Source of the DNA: Euglena gracilis
Lineage: Eukaryota; Euglenida; Euglenophyceae; Euglenales
Assembly: GCA_039621445.1 (NCBI GenBank)
Contig: CP154954.1
Span: forward strand, 3,477,715 to 3,541,714
DNA length: 64,000 nucleotides
Reading direction: 5' to 3'
This document shows, in pieces, positions 11,901 to 26,000 of this stretch. The position numbers were made by a program, and so were the translations under genes. How positions within the stretch are numbered: the first letter of the stretch is position 1; each line of letters starts with the position of its first letter. The notes beneath the pieces are model-generated. The model was not told where the DNA came from. It saw only the letters and a program-made list of their open reading frames with translations, and made no database searches.

Positions 11901-14900
11901 ACATATGCCCATGTATACATATATGTACATACAAATACATATATATACATATATACATATACGTATATGTACATACATATATATGCATGCATATACATAC
12001 ATTTTCATATACACATATTTTTGTATATATGCATATTATATTTATGTATTGTACATATTACATATATTATATATGCAGTGGTAGTGGTTACAGTCTTGCC
12101 CGCCAAGGAGTCGAGTGGGGGTAAAAAAGGCTGGGAGGATGGTCTGCCGATAGCAAGGTCGGCAGGCTTGACTTCGGAAGAGTTTGGAAGAAGGATTCGA
12201 TGTTGGGCACCCCAATCACCGCCGAAAAGGTTTAAAGTGACCCTCGCGCATCCGCCCCCGGCAAGGTTCTTTCCCATGGATGCATTCCGCGCTTCTGCCA
12301 ACAACACTCGCAGCAAAGGTGCCTGTGCCGGACGTCCGTTCGCATTGATCCTTTTTTGGCATCTTGGCAGTTTGTCAAGGTTCAGAAAAAGTTTTGCCGT
12401 TCGCCCACCTCGCCTGCCCAAGACCTTTATTCTTAATAGTGTGTGTTGCCTGACCCCCCACCGTTGGAGTGGCCCTTGGATGCTGATGGGGGGGGGGCGG
12501 GTACGGACACAATTTTGCAACGGATTTTTCTCCATCGGCGATGTCGGTGGGCAGGGCCGCATGGACCCCTTCGGATGGGGCACCTCAACGCGCTACCAGA
12601 ACGTCTCAGAACCTTTTCCCCATGTCATGAACCATGGATGAACAGAGTGAGGCACGGGGAGCTGTGGGGGGGGCGGCCCTGCACGCGCGCCGTAGATCTG
12701 GGCGGTGAGGGCGGGCGGCGTGAGGGCGCCGGAGGCGTGGTAGTGGGTGAGGCACTGCACGTACCGCCCCCGGACCCCGGCCGGCAGCTCCGTGCCAGGC
12801 CCCCTCTCCCGAAGGCCCCCAGCCCCGCGCACCGGCGGGGGCCTCATCGTCCAAAACCTCCAAACGGTTGGCACTTTGGTGATGCGGTCGTGGACTGCTG
12901 GGGGTGTTGGCGGGTATCCCTCCCCGGGCGCCCGACCCCCCTCCTCCGCACATGAAACTTTGCCACATAAGGTTGGCCCCCCAGGCTTACCCTCAAACAT
13001 GGCCCAGGCCAGGGGGGGGGGATGCTGGCAGGTATGGCCGGGGTGTGTTCGAAAACACGGCAAGCCCGCATCCAGAATAGATGGCCGAATAAATGGGTGG
13101 CTGGGATTGTAAGGCCATGGCAGGGATTGTTGGGATTTGTCACCGGAGGTTTGTTGGCCAGGCTGCCATTGGAGGGTGGGGGAAGAGTTCCCAGGAGGTC
13201 TGGGTTTGTGGACGCCTCAAGGGGTACTCTCCCCCGGCAGCACCCGACCGTCAGCTGAGACATGCCAACCCGGCTGGACTTCTGGATTTTTTTTGGGCAC
13301 CAGCCTGGGTCCAGCTGCCAGCTGGCTTGGATCCCCCCCCCCCCCGCTGGACCTCCACCCACAGGGGGGTGGGGACGGGGGGTCCGCAGCCCCTCTGAGC
13401 TGATGGCTGGAAGAAAAAAAAGGTGCTAAAAGCGAAGGCCAGAGGGCAACGACCTCCCCCCATGTGTCTAAAACAGGAGCGGGAGGGGGAGCCAGGGCGC
13501 AGCGGGCCATCTCGGCCAGGAAGCGCAAGGACATGTCGTCCAGGAACTGCACGTGGCGCACCAGCAGGGCCAGCCGGAGTCCCCCCTCCAATGCCCGCTT
13601 CACCAGCTCCACGCCCTCCCGGAACACCGTGAGCACCTGTGGGGGGGGGGGGGGTGGAGCGGCTGTGAAAAACTACTTTTTAGCATTTTCAAGCCACCCC
13701 CGGGGGCCCCTTCAATGCTACCAGCACAGCATAGCCAGGGGGTTGGGTGAGCACGACATCCCGCAGGGGGGTCGCTGAGCTCTTATCCCTTTATGGGTAA
13801 GAGCGAAACTCACCCCTGGGGAAAAGGGGGGTTGACCCCCCACCCTCCTCCCCCCCTGGGTCGGGGTCACCTCGGGAACCGGCAGATTATCATCATGATC
13901 CCAACGCCGTTGCCGGAATTTTTTTTTCAGTCGCGAGCGACTGCATTTCTAGTTTCCGAATCACCTCCGTTTGACCCCAAACTCCCAGCCAGGCCCGGGT
14001 TATTCACGGGCGAAGGGGTCCAAACTGGGTAGGATTGGCCCACCCCCCTTCCGACTCTGCCATTTTGCCTGGGTCCAAAAATCGGTCAAAAAATCGATTT
14101 TTGAAAATGTCTCGAGAAAATGTTCATTATCTTCGGAAATGTCGGTCTGACAAAATGTGCCCCTGGAGGCCCTATCACCCCCCGTTCGCCGTTTTGGCTG
14201 CCGACACGACACGCCTGGCCCGTGTTTTGGCGCACCTTCGCGGGTGTTTTTGGGGCCTTTTTGCTCAAAATAAATTTGTTTTCCAAAATATCTCGACAAT
14301 GAAGCAAAATCAAAGGAAAAGTCCAGAGAGCAAAAATGAAGCCCTTGGAATGCCCTATCCAACCATGGTTTACTTCTCCCCCTCTTCATGTAGCCCAAGC
14401 AGGCAAGGATAGTCATCCCCAGTTTTAGGTCTCCAGTGAGGTCCGGTGGGACCCGGTGGGATCCGGTGGGATCTGTTGGGATCCGGTGGGATCCGGTAGG
14501 GTTCTGCTGGGTTGCCTTGGGGGGGGGGGGACCAGGAAAAAAATCATGCAACAAGGTGGTTTAGACCGGATATTCCTTATGCATCATGCAGCGAGTGGAC
14601 AGCATAACCACACGCATGCCCCCCCATGGAGTCAGGGTCTTGGCCTCTTTTTTTTTTGTCCCACACGAGTCACCTTTTGGCTCTGTTTAGTTGCACATCC
14701 CTCTTTGCAGCATCAGACTTTGGGGGTGGTTCGAGACATGGGGGTGGGGGACACAGAGGGGGGGGCGGGGTGGATGCGGGTGTGGGAGGGGGAACTATGG
14801 CTCAACTGTCCACATAAACCTTCAATTTTCCTCAGACCGACCAAGAAATGTGCCCGGCCAAGCACCTGATCTCCACAGGTTCTCCTTCTGTATTTATGGC

Positions 14901-16749
14901 CCCAAATCTCCCCACCATACAATTTTTTACCGACCCCGGGGGGGGGGGTCACTCCACTTTTCAAAAAACCAGTCAGTCACTTTTTTGGTGAAGCCAGTCA
15001 GTCGCTACCCCCGGGGGATCACTTAGTCACTGTCCCACCCTCCCCCCCCCCCCCGGGGTGACTGGGGTTTTCAGAGTGACTGACTGTTTTTTTGGCCCGG
15101 CCCCCCTCCCCTCCCCCCGGGGGGGGGGGGGTCGGCAAAAAACCACAAAAGTGACCCGGCGCCGCCGAAGGCGCCGGAAATTTTTTCTGGCCTTTTTTTT
15201 TCATGTTTTGGGTCAAATTTCCTTTGGATTCCAGAGTGGCCGACCCCCCCTCCCCATTGTATGCTCCCCATGTCCTCCCCGCATCCCGGATATTTTGGAC
15301 CCTCCCCCCCCCCAGGTGAAGATCACCGTTTGGAACTTCACCGGGGGGTCCCGGACCCCCTCCCCCCCTAACCCAACAGTGAACTTCGACAGTGAAAAAA
15401 TCTCCGGTGGGATCCGGTGCGGTCCGGTGGAATCCGGTGGGATCCGGTGGCTGTCCTTGCCTGAGCCCGAGTTATGCCCATTTTTCAGTCAACTTTGGCC
15501 TGTTTCAGGGGCCACTTTGGGCCGCTTTTGGGGTCAAAAAAAAACCGATGTTTCCCAAATATCTCGGAAATGGAGCAAAATCAAAGGAAATGTCCGGAGA
15601 CCTAATTTTAAGCCCTTGGAATGCCCTATCTAATGGTACTTTGATTTCCCCGCAACTCCCCGCCAAGCCTGAAATATGGCCAATTTACGGCCCAAAACAG
15701 CGCGGCAGGCTTGCGACTTGGCCGTTTTCGGCAGTTTTTTGGGGGTCAAAAAATCAATTTTTATAAATTTATCAAAAATGGTGGGGAATCAAAGGAAATG
15801 TCCGGAGACCTAAATTGAAGCCCTTAAAATGCCCGATCTAACACTATTTTGATTTCCCTGTAACTCCCCGCCTAGCCCGAGTTACGGCCATTTTTCCGGC
15901 CAATTTTGGCCATTTTGTACAGTATTGGCTTGTTTTGACTAGTCGGTTTCGGAAATTGTTGGTCGAAAAGTCGGGGAAAAAACCGAAAAAAAAAATTGCC
16001 CAAACCGATGTTTTCTGGCCTCCAGGCCAGAAAAACTGTTTTTGACCCGAAAACGAGCGTTTTTTTTGACCCGCCAGTGCCCCGTTTTTGGCCCTAAACC
16101 CATGGAGTTTGAATCAGAAACAGGTCAAAAAATTCGAAGAAAAAAATAACAAAACGGGTAGGGGTGTATGGGGGGTTGCCATTTCAGAAATTACTGTAAA
16201 ATTACTGAATATTACCGTAAATTGCAAGTGTTTAATATGTAAATTATAAATTGCGCGAAATTTGCAATGCTAGTCCTTTCCGCCTCCCATTACGTGCAGG
16301 TCCCATTAAGAGCTCAGCACTGTTCAAAACACGGTTGGACCACAGGCCCTCCAAAAACACCACACAAAAAAAGGCAAATAAACAAAAATGGAAGCTAGCA
16401 TTGTTTGTGTTGTTTGTGTTGCTTGTGTTGTGTTTTGTGTGGTGTTTGTGTGTTGTGTATGTGTTCTGTGTGTGTGTTGTGTGTGTTGTGTGTGTTGTGC
16501 ATGTTGCGCGTGTTGCGCATGTTGCGCGTGTCGTGTGTGTTGCGCATGTTGTGTGTGTTGTGCTTGCTGTGCGTGTTGTGCTGTGTGCTGCACGTGTTGT
16601 GTGTGTGTTGGGTGTTATGTGTGTGTTGTGTGTGTGTGCGCGTTGTGAGTGTTGTGTGTGTTGTGTTGTGTGTGTGTGTGTGTGTGTGTGTTATGTTGTG
16701 TGTGTTGTGTTGTGTGTGTGTTGTGTGTCCGTTGGGTGTTGGGTGTGCG

Positions 16750-16782
<33 letters not shown>

Positions 16783-17026
16783 GTGTGTGTGTGTGTTGGG
16801 TGTAGTGTTGTGTGTTGTGTGTGTTGCGTGTGTTGTGTTGTTTGTGTTGTGTGTGTGTTATGTTGTGTGTGTATGTTTTGTGTGCATGTCTGTTGTGTGT
16901 GTTGTGTGTGTCTTATGTTGTGTGTGTTGTGTTTTGTGTGTTGTGAGTGTTGTACATGTTGTGCGTGTGTTGTGTGTGTGTTGCGCGTGTTGTTTGTGTG
17001 TTGTGTTTTGGTGTTTGTGTGTGTGG

Positions 17027-17062
<36 letters not shown>

Positions 17063-20000
17063 GTGTGTGTTGTTTGTGTGTGTTGTTCGTGTTGTGTGTG
17101 TTGCGTGTTGTGTGTGTGTGTGTTGTGTGTGTGAGTTTGTTGTGTGTGTTGTGCTGTGTGTTGCATGCTGCGTACTGTGTGCTGCGTGTTGTCTGTGTTG
17201 TGAGTGTGTGGGTGGGTGGGTGGGTGGGTGGGTGGGTGGGTGGGTGCGTGCATGCATGCGTGCGTGCATGCGTGCGTGTGTTCATGCGTGTGTCTGTGTG
17301 TGTGTTGGTGGTGGCGTTCCACCTTATTTGCATTGCAATGTGAAGAAATTTATTTTGTTTTAAAAAAATCACAGGGAGACGTGGAAAAGGCGAAGTAAAC
17401 GACAAAAAAGGTATGGCAAAAAAACCACTTATAGTTTGTTCCAGATCCTGACAGTAGCGAGGAAAATGATTCACTCATATCCCGCAGTGTCTTAAACCTC
17501 CACCGAGGCAGCATCACCTACTCTCAAGCAACCCTGGGACAGGGAGGTGGTGGTTAACGAGGTGGGGGTCAATCACAACCCGTCAACCATCCACAGGACC
17601 GCGGGATTCCTGTTCAGCCCTGGACGGGAAGGCTGAACCCCCAGCTTCAGTAACAGGGGGGGGGACGAAAGGCCTGGTGGTTGGGGGGGAGGGGCACCCG
17701 CCACCCATGGGGATTCCTGAACAGCCCTGGGGGGGGGGGGGGGACCGCCACACCTGCTGCTGCTCCAAGGCGTCCAACACCTGCTGCGGCAGGTCCCCGA
17801 GCGTCTGTGGCTGCGTCCGGGCCAGGGGGCGGCGCCGCCCCGGCCACATGTGCAGCTGTGACACCGTCTGCCCCTTTGCCAAGCCACGACCGAAAAGGGA
17901 CAAATATTCTGCCATTCGGCGCCTGGTCCACCCCCCACGGCGTCCGACAGAGATTGGAAAACCCCGGCCTCGGAGCAACGGTGGAGGTGCGGGAGGGGAT
18001 GGGTCACCCCCTGGAGAGGCCCCACGTGGCGAGGGTCCAGACCGTTGGGGCCGGGATGCCTCTCGAGGCAGACACAGACGTAGGGGGGGGGTCAAACCCA
18101 CCCTGCCAGATGCGAATCAACGGAATGTGTTTGTGTCAGAAGGGGTTGGAGAGTGTGCACAAGGATGGCGGGAAGCGTTGACACACACACACACACACAC
18201 ACACACAAAACCAAAACCTGGAAAATATTCACGGGTGTACAGAGTTGAGGCAGGAGAAACTTCAGTGCAAAAAAGGGCTGGCCACCCAGCAACAGACTCG
18301 TAGGTGACAAAAGCTGCGGTCTGGTCTGAGCATGGGGTGTTCAGTGAACGAGGGTGTTCGGTTGGACACGGGGAGCGGGCGTAAGAACGAACTGGCCCCT
18401 CGATCTTACGCCTCTTTAAGGACTCCAGGGGGTTGCTGGGCTAGAAATTTGGGCTGGCTGGAAATTTGGGCTGGCTGCCCCCCCCCCCCACGGGGGCTAG
18501 ACCCCGGCTGGAACTGATCTGGGCCAGGCAGGGCCGAAATCGGACTATTGCTTACCTACAGAGCACAGTTTTGAAAAAATGCCCATCTGAACAACCCCCC
18601 TAAAAACTCCAAAACACTGCAAAAACGCCATTTTTGGCCTTTCTTGAACACTTTTTTCAAAAAAATTTGGGCTGGGCCCTCCAAAAACAGGCTGGCTAGA
18701 TTGGCTAGCAGAACCCCCCCAGGGGTGCTGTTTCGGCTGGGCTGGGCCAAAATTGGGGCTGGCCGCCGTAGCCCCCCCGGGGTCTGCAAAACCTTAAAAA
18801 GATGTGTGCCCTCGATGGCCCCCCGAACGCCAGCCAGGGTTCCATCAGCTGGGCCACGTGCTCCACCACATGGAAGTCGCGGTCGCGCAGGACCCGCAGG
18901 CGGGTCGAGGGAGAATGCTGTTGGGGCAGGCTGTGTGCTCAGGAGAGGGTGGGGAGAACCGCTTCCCCGCAAAATGCACAAACCAATCCACCCGGATAGA
19001 AACATACTTCCTTATCCTTGATCACAGTGTTTCCCTTTTCCATTTTCCTCAAGAATTGCACACGACTGATAGTGTGAATCAAAAGCGTGTGGTGCAGCGC
19101 TGACTCCGGCTCGCAAAATTTGAAGCAGCAAAGTATATTATTTGGCTTCGTCTCTTTTGGTACGCCCAGAAAAAGAATGCAGACATCTAATAGTGCACCA
19201 AACCCATCCAACCCACACGCGCACGCGCACACATGCTCACACACACCCACCCAATAAGGTGTCATTCAGCACATTACATGCATGGTGCATGCATTGCAAA
19301 ATGAAATAAGACTGAGAAAAGCTACACAACTCATGCTGTGTCATGCTATGTCATCCACATGCACTCAGGTGGTCGCTGGTCCTTCCTCCAAACCAGATGC
19401 CTCCCTCTGCAGAACCAGCGTTTGCCTGACCCCCGGGGCCCCGTGATCAGGAAAGTTGTGCGCTGCCAGGACCCTCACGAAACAGCAGAAAGTGTGTGTT
19501 GCAAAGTGTGCTGCAACCTCCACAATATCTGGCTGAACAAAACCTTTGTCCTCCCACACCGCTTGGCCCTCCAGCAGTGTACAAAGGCAGAGGGCGCCGT
19601 AAACACCAATTGCGGCACGCACCATCGCCCAGCTTTTCAATCCAAACAAAGGAAAGGTTTTTTTTTAAGAACGGGGAGGGGGAGGAGGGGGTCGGCACCC
19701 ACCCATCCACACCCTGGGATGGGGCCCCCCAGAGGGGTCCTGGGGGACCTACCCACTTTTGCCCGAAAAATGGCCAAAAATGCTAAAAATAGCCTTTTCA
19801 GCGCCGAAAAAGATATAACCACCAGCCCCTACCCCGACCTCCCCCCCGGGGGGGAGGGTGTCCAAGGGACTCACCAACCCTGCCCCCCCCCCGGGGGGGA
19901 GGGGGTTCCAAGAGAGCGGATTGGCACAGGCTGACAGGAGCCCCCACCCTTGGGACCATGTGGCACATCCACCAACCAGACAATGCCCGCAGTGCGGCCT

Positions 20001-23000
20001 ACCCCGGGGGGGGTCCGACCCCCGCTTTTTTCCCTTTGCGCTTTGCTCTTGCCCGTAAACCTCTCCAAATAACACCCTCCCTTGGTGTGTTATTTGGGCA
20101 CCCGAACTGGGGCCCCAGAGGGGGTGTTATTTGGGGGGGGTGTTATTTTTACATGGAAAACCAAAGGGAAACTGGGGGGTGTATTATTTGGGGGGGTTAT
20201 TGGGGGTGTTATTTGGGAGGGGGTTATTTGGGGGGGTTACAGGGATAGGAGCTCCGCAACCCTCCGGATCTGTGCCATGGCTGGGTGGGCCTTCGCAGCC
20301 TGGCCCCCGGTCGAGGAGGGGGTCCATGCGCTGCAGGAGGGCGCGGTGGAGGAGGGGGCCGGCGGGGGCCGCCGCGGCGGGGGCCGGTGGGTAGGCGGCG
20401 GGGACGAAGCCTGGCACGGGTTCCGACGTCCCCTTCAGGGAGAGGCGCTGGGGGAGCTCCTACGGGCCGTGGCAGGAGCTCGGACGAGCATGCCTCCGGG
20501 CAGGCGGCAAACAATCCGGCGCAACAGAACAAGAACAAACGGACACATATGGAGAACGCAGAGTGGCGCACTGTATGCATGTTCGGTGCAATTTGTCCCA
20601 CCCCGGGTTGCGTGAAACATTGCAGACTGACGCCTTGGTTCATCAAAGTTATGCGTGTGGTTTGTGCTTGCCAGGCATCCGATGTGTGTTGTGCTTGCTG
20701 TGCTGTGTTGTGATGTGCTGTGGTGCTGTGCTGTGTTGTGTGCTGTGCTGTGTGCTGTGCTGTGCTGTGCTGTGCTGTGCTGTGCTGTGCTGTGCTGTGC
20801 TGTGCTGTGCTGTGCTGTGCTGTGCTGTGGTGTGCTGTGCTGTGCTGTGCTGTGCTGTGTGCTGTGCTGTGCTGTGCTGTGCTGTGCTGTGCTGTCTTGG
20901 TGCAGGGGTGCATTGCGCCGAACTGTGCAGTGTGCTGTGCTGTGCTCTGTGAACACATGTGCACAGGTGCACATTAGACGGCTGGAAATGCACTTTTCTT
21001 TGGGAGTCACAAAATTCTGGCAGTTTGAGTGAAAATGCGCATCCGCGCATTCTGGAAATGGAGTGCGCACGTGCGCATTCCGAATGGTTTTGTGCCTCTT
21101 CCAGACTGGGTGTAAACACCACAAAATTGAGCTGTTAGGATTCAACACGACCAGAGGGACCACCCCTTACATACTGGTTCAACTATGTATCGTGCTGTTT
21201 ACAGCTGTTTCACAACGACTGTGGCACAGTGCGTGGCTGGACACACACTCGGCACACTCCACACGACAGGCGGAAATCGGACAACGCAGGAAAACCTGGA
21301 CTGGGCGTGCCACCTTGTGTTCATCGATGTGTGCTGATGGCTTCTGGGGGCAGGGCCTGGTGAGCCCGGGATGAGCATGGGAAGGAACTCCTTGCAGTCA
21401 TAGAGACACAGCCCTCCCAAGGTCGAAACGATAGGTGTCACTGAGTGTCAAGGCCGAAGAACGCGTACCTGCGCATTTTTGGAATGGACACAGGCTGTGA
21501 GAAGGGGGAATGCGCACACATGCATTGACGTTGAAGGACGGACTGGGTATGGCCTGTTGTTTGCCTGCCTTGAATCCGAGTTGTGCACCGCCATGATGTG
21601 GTTTTGGGCTTGCAGAGCACGGGTGTGTGGGGGGGGGGAGATGAACCAAAAGAATCACCCTTGTCACCAATGTCGCTGTACCGACCACACCCTGAAACAC
21701 GACACTTGCAGCGGCGTGGAAAACCCTGGGCTCGGCGACTGCAGGTGTCAAGGCACAAATTCATGTCCTTCGGTGACAACTGCCCCCCTGCAGCTCAATT
21801 CGTCGAACAAATCAGAATGCGCACCTGCGCATTCCACTTCACCCACTGCAGTCCAGTGCCCAGCCCAGCCTACGCTGCTCTCGTGAACATGTGGAGCACG
21901 TCACAGTGCATCTGCAGCCGTACCCCACCCGGCGGAGGTGATGGGCCGGTTGCTGCCAGCGTTGTCCGACCCCACGCCCCAGAGCAGGCTTTTTTTTTTA
22001 CCAACCCAGTTGTGTCCGAGGACGAGGCAGCCCTGGAGCGAAACATGGCAGAGGAGGACCACCTGTGGCCAAGTTGGCAACAAACGCCACCCACCACACA
22101 GAACCCTTATTTATCATGTAGTCAGAGTGGACGCTCCAGCACTGAAAACAACACCACCCCTGGCTGCTGTGAAGACCAAAGTAAACACGTGTGCAGACAC
22201 TTTCTCCATGCACACCCATTCCGCAATAGACAATCAAATATGGCACATTGGGGTGAATGCGCACATGCACATTCCCTTCTTGTGCACAGGGTCATGCCAA
22301 ACAACTCACCACACAAGGTGGACGCACAGCCCAGGAGACGTACACCCTACCCTGGAGGCATCCACCTGTGCAATGATATGCCTCTGAAATCGCTAATAAA
22401 AAGGCCAGCAGTGCACCAGGGGGTTGCCCTGCCACAATGCTGTTCAGGAGTGCGAGACACTGCTTCCCACAACACAGAGAATGCGCACCTGCGCACTCCC
22501 CCTGACAGAATGTGCACGCGCGCACTCTTGTGGATGCCCAGCGCTGCTCCCCTCCTGCTCTCCTGCAGATAAAACCACAGTCAGCCAGCGAAGGAATGGC
22601 CTCAAGAGTGCGCATGCATTCTTGTGCCTCATGCAACCTCGGAGAGGAGCCATTTTATATTGTTTGTGAGGGCTGTTCTGGAGGGTGTAGTCTGTGGCAG
22701 AAAGGGTTGAAGCAGGGCTTCGCTCCGTAGCTTTAAAAACCAGTGATGCACAGGAAAGGCGTGCAAGCCAGCCCCCCCCCCTCCAGACCCAGCACCCCAT
22801 CCCAAACGTCACTAAACACAGGTGGTCCAACATGGTGACGTGCCGTGGTGCCTATGAGAAGGCACGTGCGGAGCGGAGGTCGTGCACCATTGGAGGGATG
22901 CCATGCTGCGTGTGTCGCGGAGGGGTGCTGTGCACAGTATGGAATGCAAACAGCAGGCTCCCTGTGGCAGGGCACCAAGTCCTCCCCTGCAGACACCTGG

Positions 23001-26000
23001 CATTGGTTTAAATAATCCGTTACCCACACTCGCTGAACACATGCTCCAGGAACACACTGACCACACACCATTCCCCCCTTGTGCCAAGTTCAAACACTGG
23101 GCACAGAACCTCCCTCCACTCCAACCGTATGGACAGCAGTGCCCCCACAACCACCCGCGGGAGCCACACTAAATGTCCAAAACCCTCAGCAACGGGCCAA
23201 GGTGGGGAGGGTGGTGAATGCGCACCTGTGCATTCACTGGGCACCACAAAGAAGGGGGACGCCAGCGGGTACAACGGCTTCACCTGACCAGGGTTGTCCC
23301 CGTGAAACAGCGTTTTTGTGTCGCACCTACCTCGGCAGACTGGTTTTCCCCCAGTCGACGGAGGTGTTAAACCATCATTTTCAAAACGGAAAAAGTCGGT
23401 TTACCCAGAAAAAAACCCGGGGATGGAAAGGCGTGGTATTTTGGTACCACGGGTTTCAGCTGACGGATGCACCGCCCAGTGAAGTGATGGCAACGCAGTT
23501 GGTCAAAAAAAATATGCAGGTGCGCAAAAAAAACCACCAAAAGTGAAAAATGCATTCCAAGCCGTCTAAGTGCACATGTGGACACACAGGTTTGGAACAC
23601 ATGAAACCGCACCTCTAGCACGGTGGGGTCCTCCAGCGTGTCCAGCACGCTGGCATCGAACAGTGCCGGGAGCCGCAGCTGCTGCGCCTGCTGCATGAGC
23701 CGGCACGCGCGCACGCAGGCGAAGCCCGTGATGTCCCAGCGGCTGGCCGCCCCGTTGCCCATCAGCCCGCAGAACACCATCCCGTGGGCCACCGCCCCCA
23801 GGCCTCCGGTTCTGTTTTAAGGGCCTCCAAACGGTGATGGGCAATCCACCCCAGACCCAGACTGAGACCCTGACCCCCCAAAAAAACCTCGTTTTTACGA
23901 GTTCCCTTTTTTCTGCTGCCCTCCCCCCCCCCCCGGCTGAATTTCGTCAAACCCTGGGGAGGGCAGAGGGGGGTCTCGGTGTCCCTTTGGGGGCCTGCCA
24001 GGCCAGCAGGAAATCGTCCAAGAACTTTCAGTTTCCACATTTACTTTCCTGCTTCTGGGCTTCTGTGTCTCGCCCAGGGGTTTTTTTTAAGACCGGGGGG
24101 AGGGGGGTCCCCCACCCACCCACCCCCTGGGGGGGCTCCCCAGGGGGGTCCCGGGGGACCCACAAAAAAAATGGCCGAAAAATCGCGAAACGTGCTTAAA
24201 AAAGCACTTCTTGCATTTGGCGCCGAAAAGTATATCCCACCCCCCTCCGGGGGGACGGGGGGTCAGCCGGACCTACCCACCCTGCCCCCCCCTCCACCCC
24301 CCAGGGTGCATGACTAAAAAAAACACCTGGTCCCACCCCCCCCGAACAGCCCAGGGGTGTCGGATCTGGGTGCCTCACTGGGCAGGCAGCCCCTGGGGGT
24401 GCAGTCGGGCTCTGTCTGCAGAGAAAGGGGGGGGGGGACGAAAGAGAGGCCTGGTCCCGACGGTGCACCCCCGCAGCTCCCGCGCCACCATCACGCTGGG
24501 GGCAGGCAAGTCCGACGCGGCGCGATCGCCTGGGGCCCAAATGGCCACGTTGGATTGGGCACACCCCCTGGACCAGGTCAGCTCGGGGAGATGACAACCC
24601 GCGGAGAATTTCGGGCCAATTTCAGGCGGAGGACATTGCCGCTGACGCGCAGGAAAGCAAACAGACAGCGGGTGAGAGCGTCAGAGGATGGGCCACTGTT
24701 TGACTGCAAAGCCAGACGCAATCGTCGCAGGGCAGATGGCCGATTCCCTCCACCACAAAGAGCCGTGCCAAACATTTCCAATGGATGCCTCACCAACCCT
24801 CCCCACCCGTCGCATAATATCTTCCCGCATCACAGATGTTGATTTAATCGACATCTGTTTATTATGATTAAACAAAATAATTTTTTTTGTTAAATTAATA
24901 AATTAGTTTAAGTGAAATTAATAAAATAAAAAAAAAAGTGTTTATCAATTGACCCCCGTGCTGCGTGCCGCCAGGGGGTACCTCAAAATTCATCAGGCAC
25001 CTTTTTGATTTAGTGCTTTGTTCGTCTGCCAGAGGGGGTTCAAGTTGGGGAGGAGGAAGGCCCATGGGGTGCTCACCTGCAGGCTGGACGGAGACGAGCT
25101 CACATGAATGCCGAAAGTACGAAGCCCCCCGTGAGGACAGAACAGGGCACTGAGGCTGCCTGGGTGCGGTCGCCGGAGTCCGCACACGTCTGGTACAGGT
25201 TGAAGGCGGTCACTATGTGGATGCCCTTGTCGTCATCGATGACCTGCGGGGAGGGGGGCCACTGGGGCTCCAGCTGCGGTGGAGCCTGCCCCCCTGGGGG
25301 GGGGGGGTGCACACCCCATCCAATTAGGCATCGCCCCCACATCCCGTCCAATAAATGAACCCCAGGAGAACCAAGTCCAGAATTTTAATCATAATTAAAT
25401 TGTCCAAATAAATTTTAAAAAAACATATTAATATATAATATTACATAATATATAATATGTAAAACACAATATAATAGTATATAATATATGTAATATATAA
25501 TATATTATATTATATAATAATGTATTATAATACACAAATGTAATATAATATAATATATGTATATTATAATGATGTACGTATATTATATTTATTAATTACG
25601 GTATGTACTATATTTATTAAAAACGGCGGCATCTATCTACTACTATAATGGGAGGGCCCACTTCTTACGCGATGGAGGGTTCAGACCCCTACAAGCTCCC
25701 TGCGGGAGATATCGATATAGAAGTGGGATGCGGGGAGCCCTCTTTGTGCAGGGTATTAAGTGAGAGTTGGTTTGCAGGGGGGGGGGGGAGTGGATCACAG
25801 TCCCCGTCTGGGAGGGGGGTCCAGACTCCCCCTCTGGGACCCAGGAACCAAAATTTTTTCTCTGGCGCTTTGCGCCTTGAGCTGGAGAAGATGATGAAAA
25901 TTTCGGTGTATGTTTCGACCGATTTTTTAGGGGAAAAACTGTGCAAAATGCAAGTTTTGTCTGTTTTCAAGTTCCCAATATTTTTATGTGCTTTGCACTT

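Larger units (their letters stand above)
13637..17753. other. Long intron with repeat families
   Basis: About 4.1 kb without an exon. Opens with a poly-C pyrimidine tract at the acceptor (13,637-13,654). Holds the TCCGGTGGGA minisatellites, three copies of the AATCAAAGGAAA element and the TG minisatellite, all listed separately. Copy 2 at 56,649-60,775. Confidence 0.65.
1..20978. repeat. Large direct repeat, copy 1
   Basis: Matches 43,897-64,000 in the same orientation. The offset is 43,896 at the left, 43,039 after the 864-bp indel, and 43,022 at the right. The first 2.1 kb differs at only about eight positions. Most other differences are homopolymer or microsatellite lengths, with a divergent patch at 11.2-13.4 kb. 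The repeat runs off the left edge. Confidence 0.95.

Noticed and set aside
16251-17474. Cys/Val-rich and His/Thr-rich open frames
   Set aside because: Translation of the TG minisatellite in alternative frames; the same holds at 59.3-60.5 kb.
21030-23240. CRISPR array
   Set aside because: Palindromic units vary, spacing is irregular and much too long, and the host is a eukaryote.
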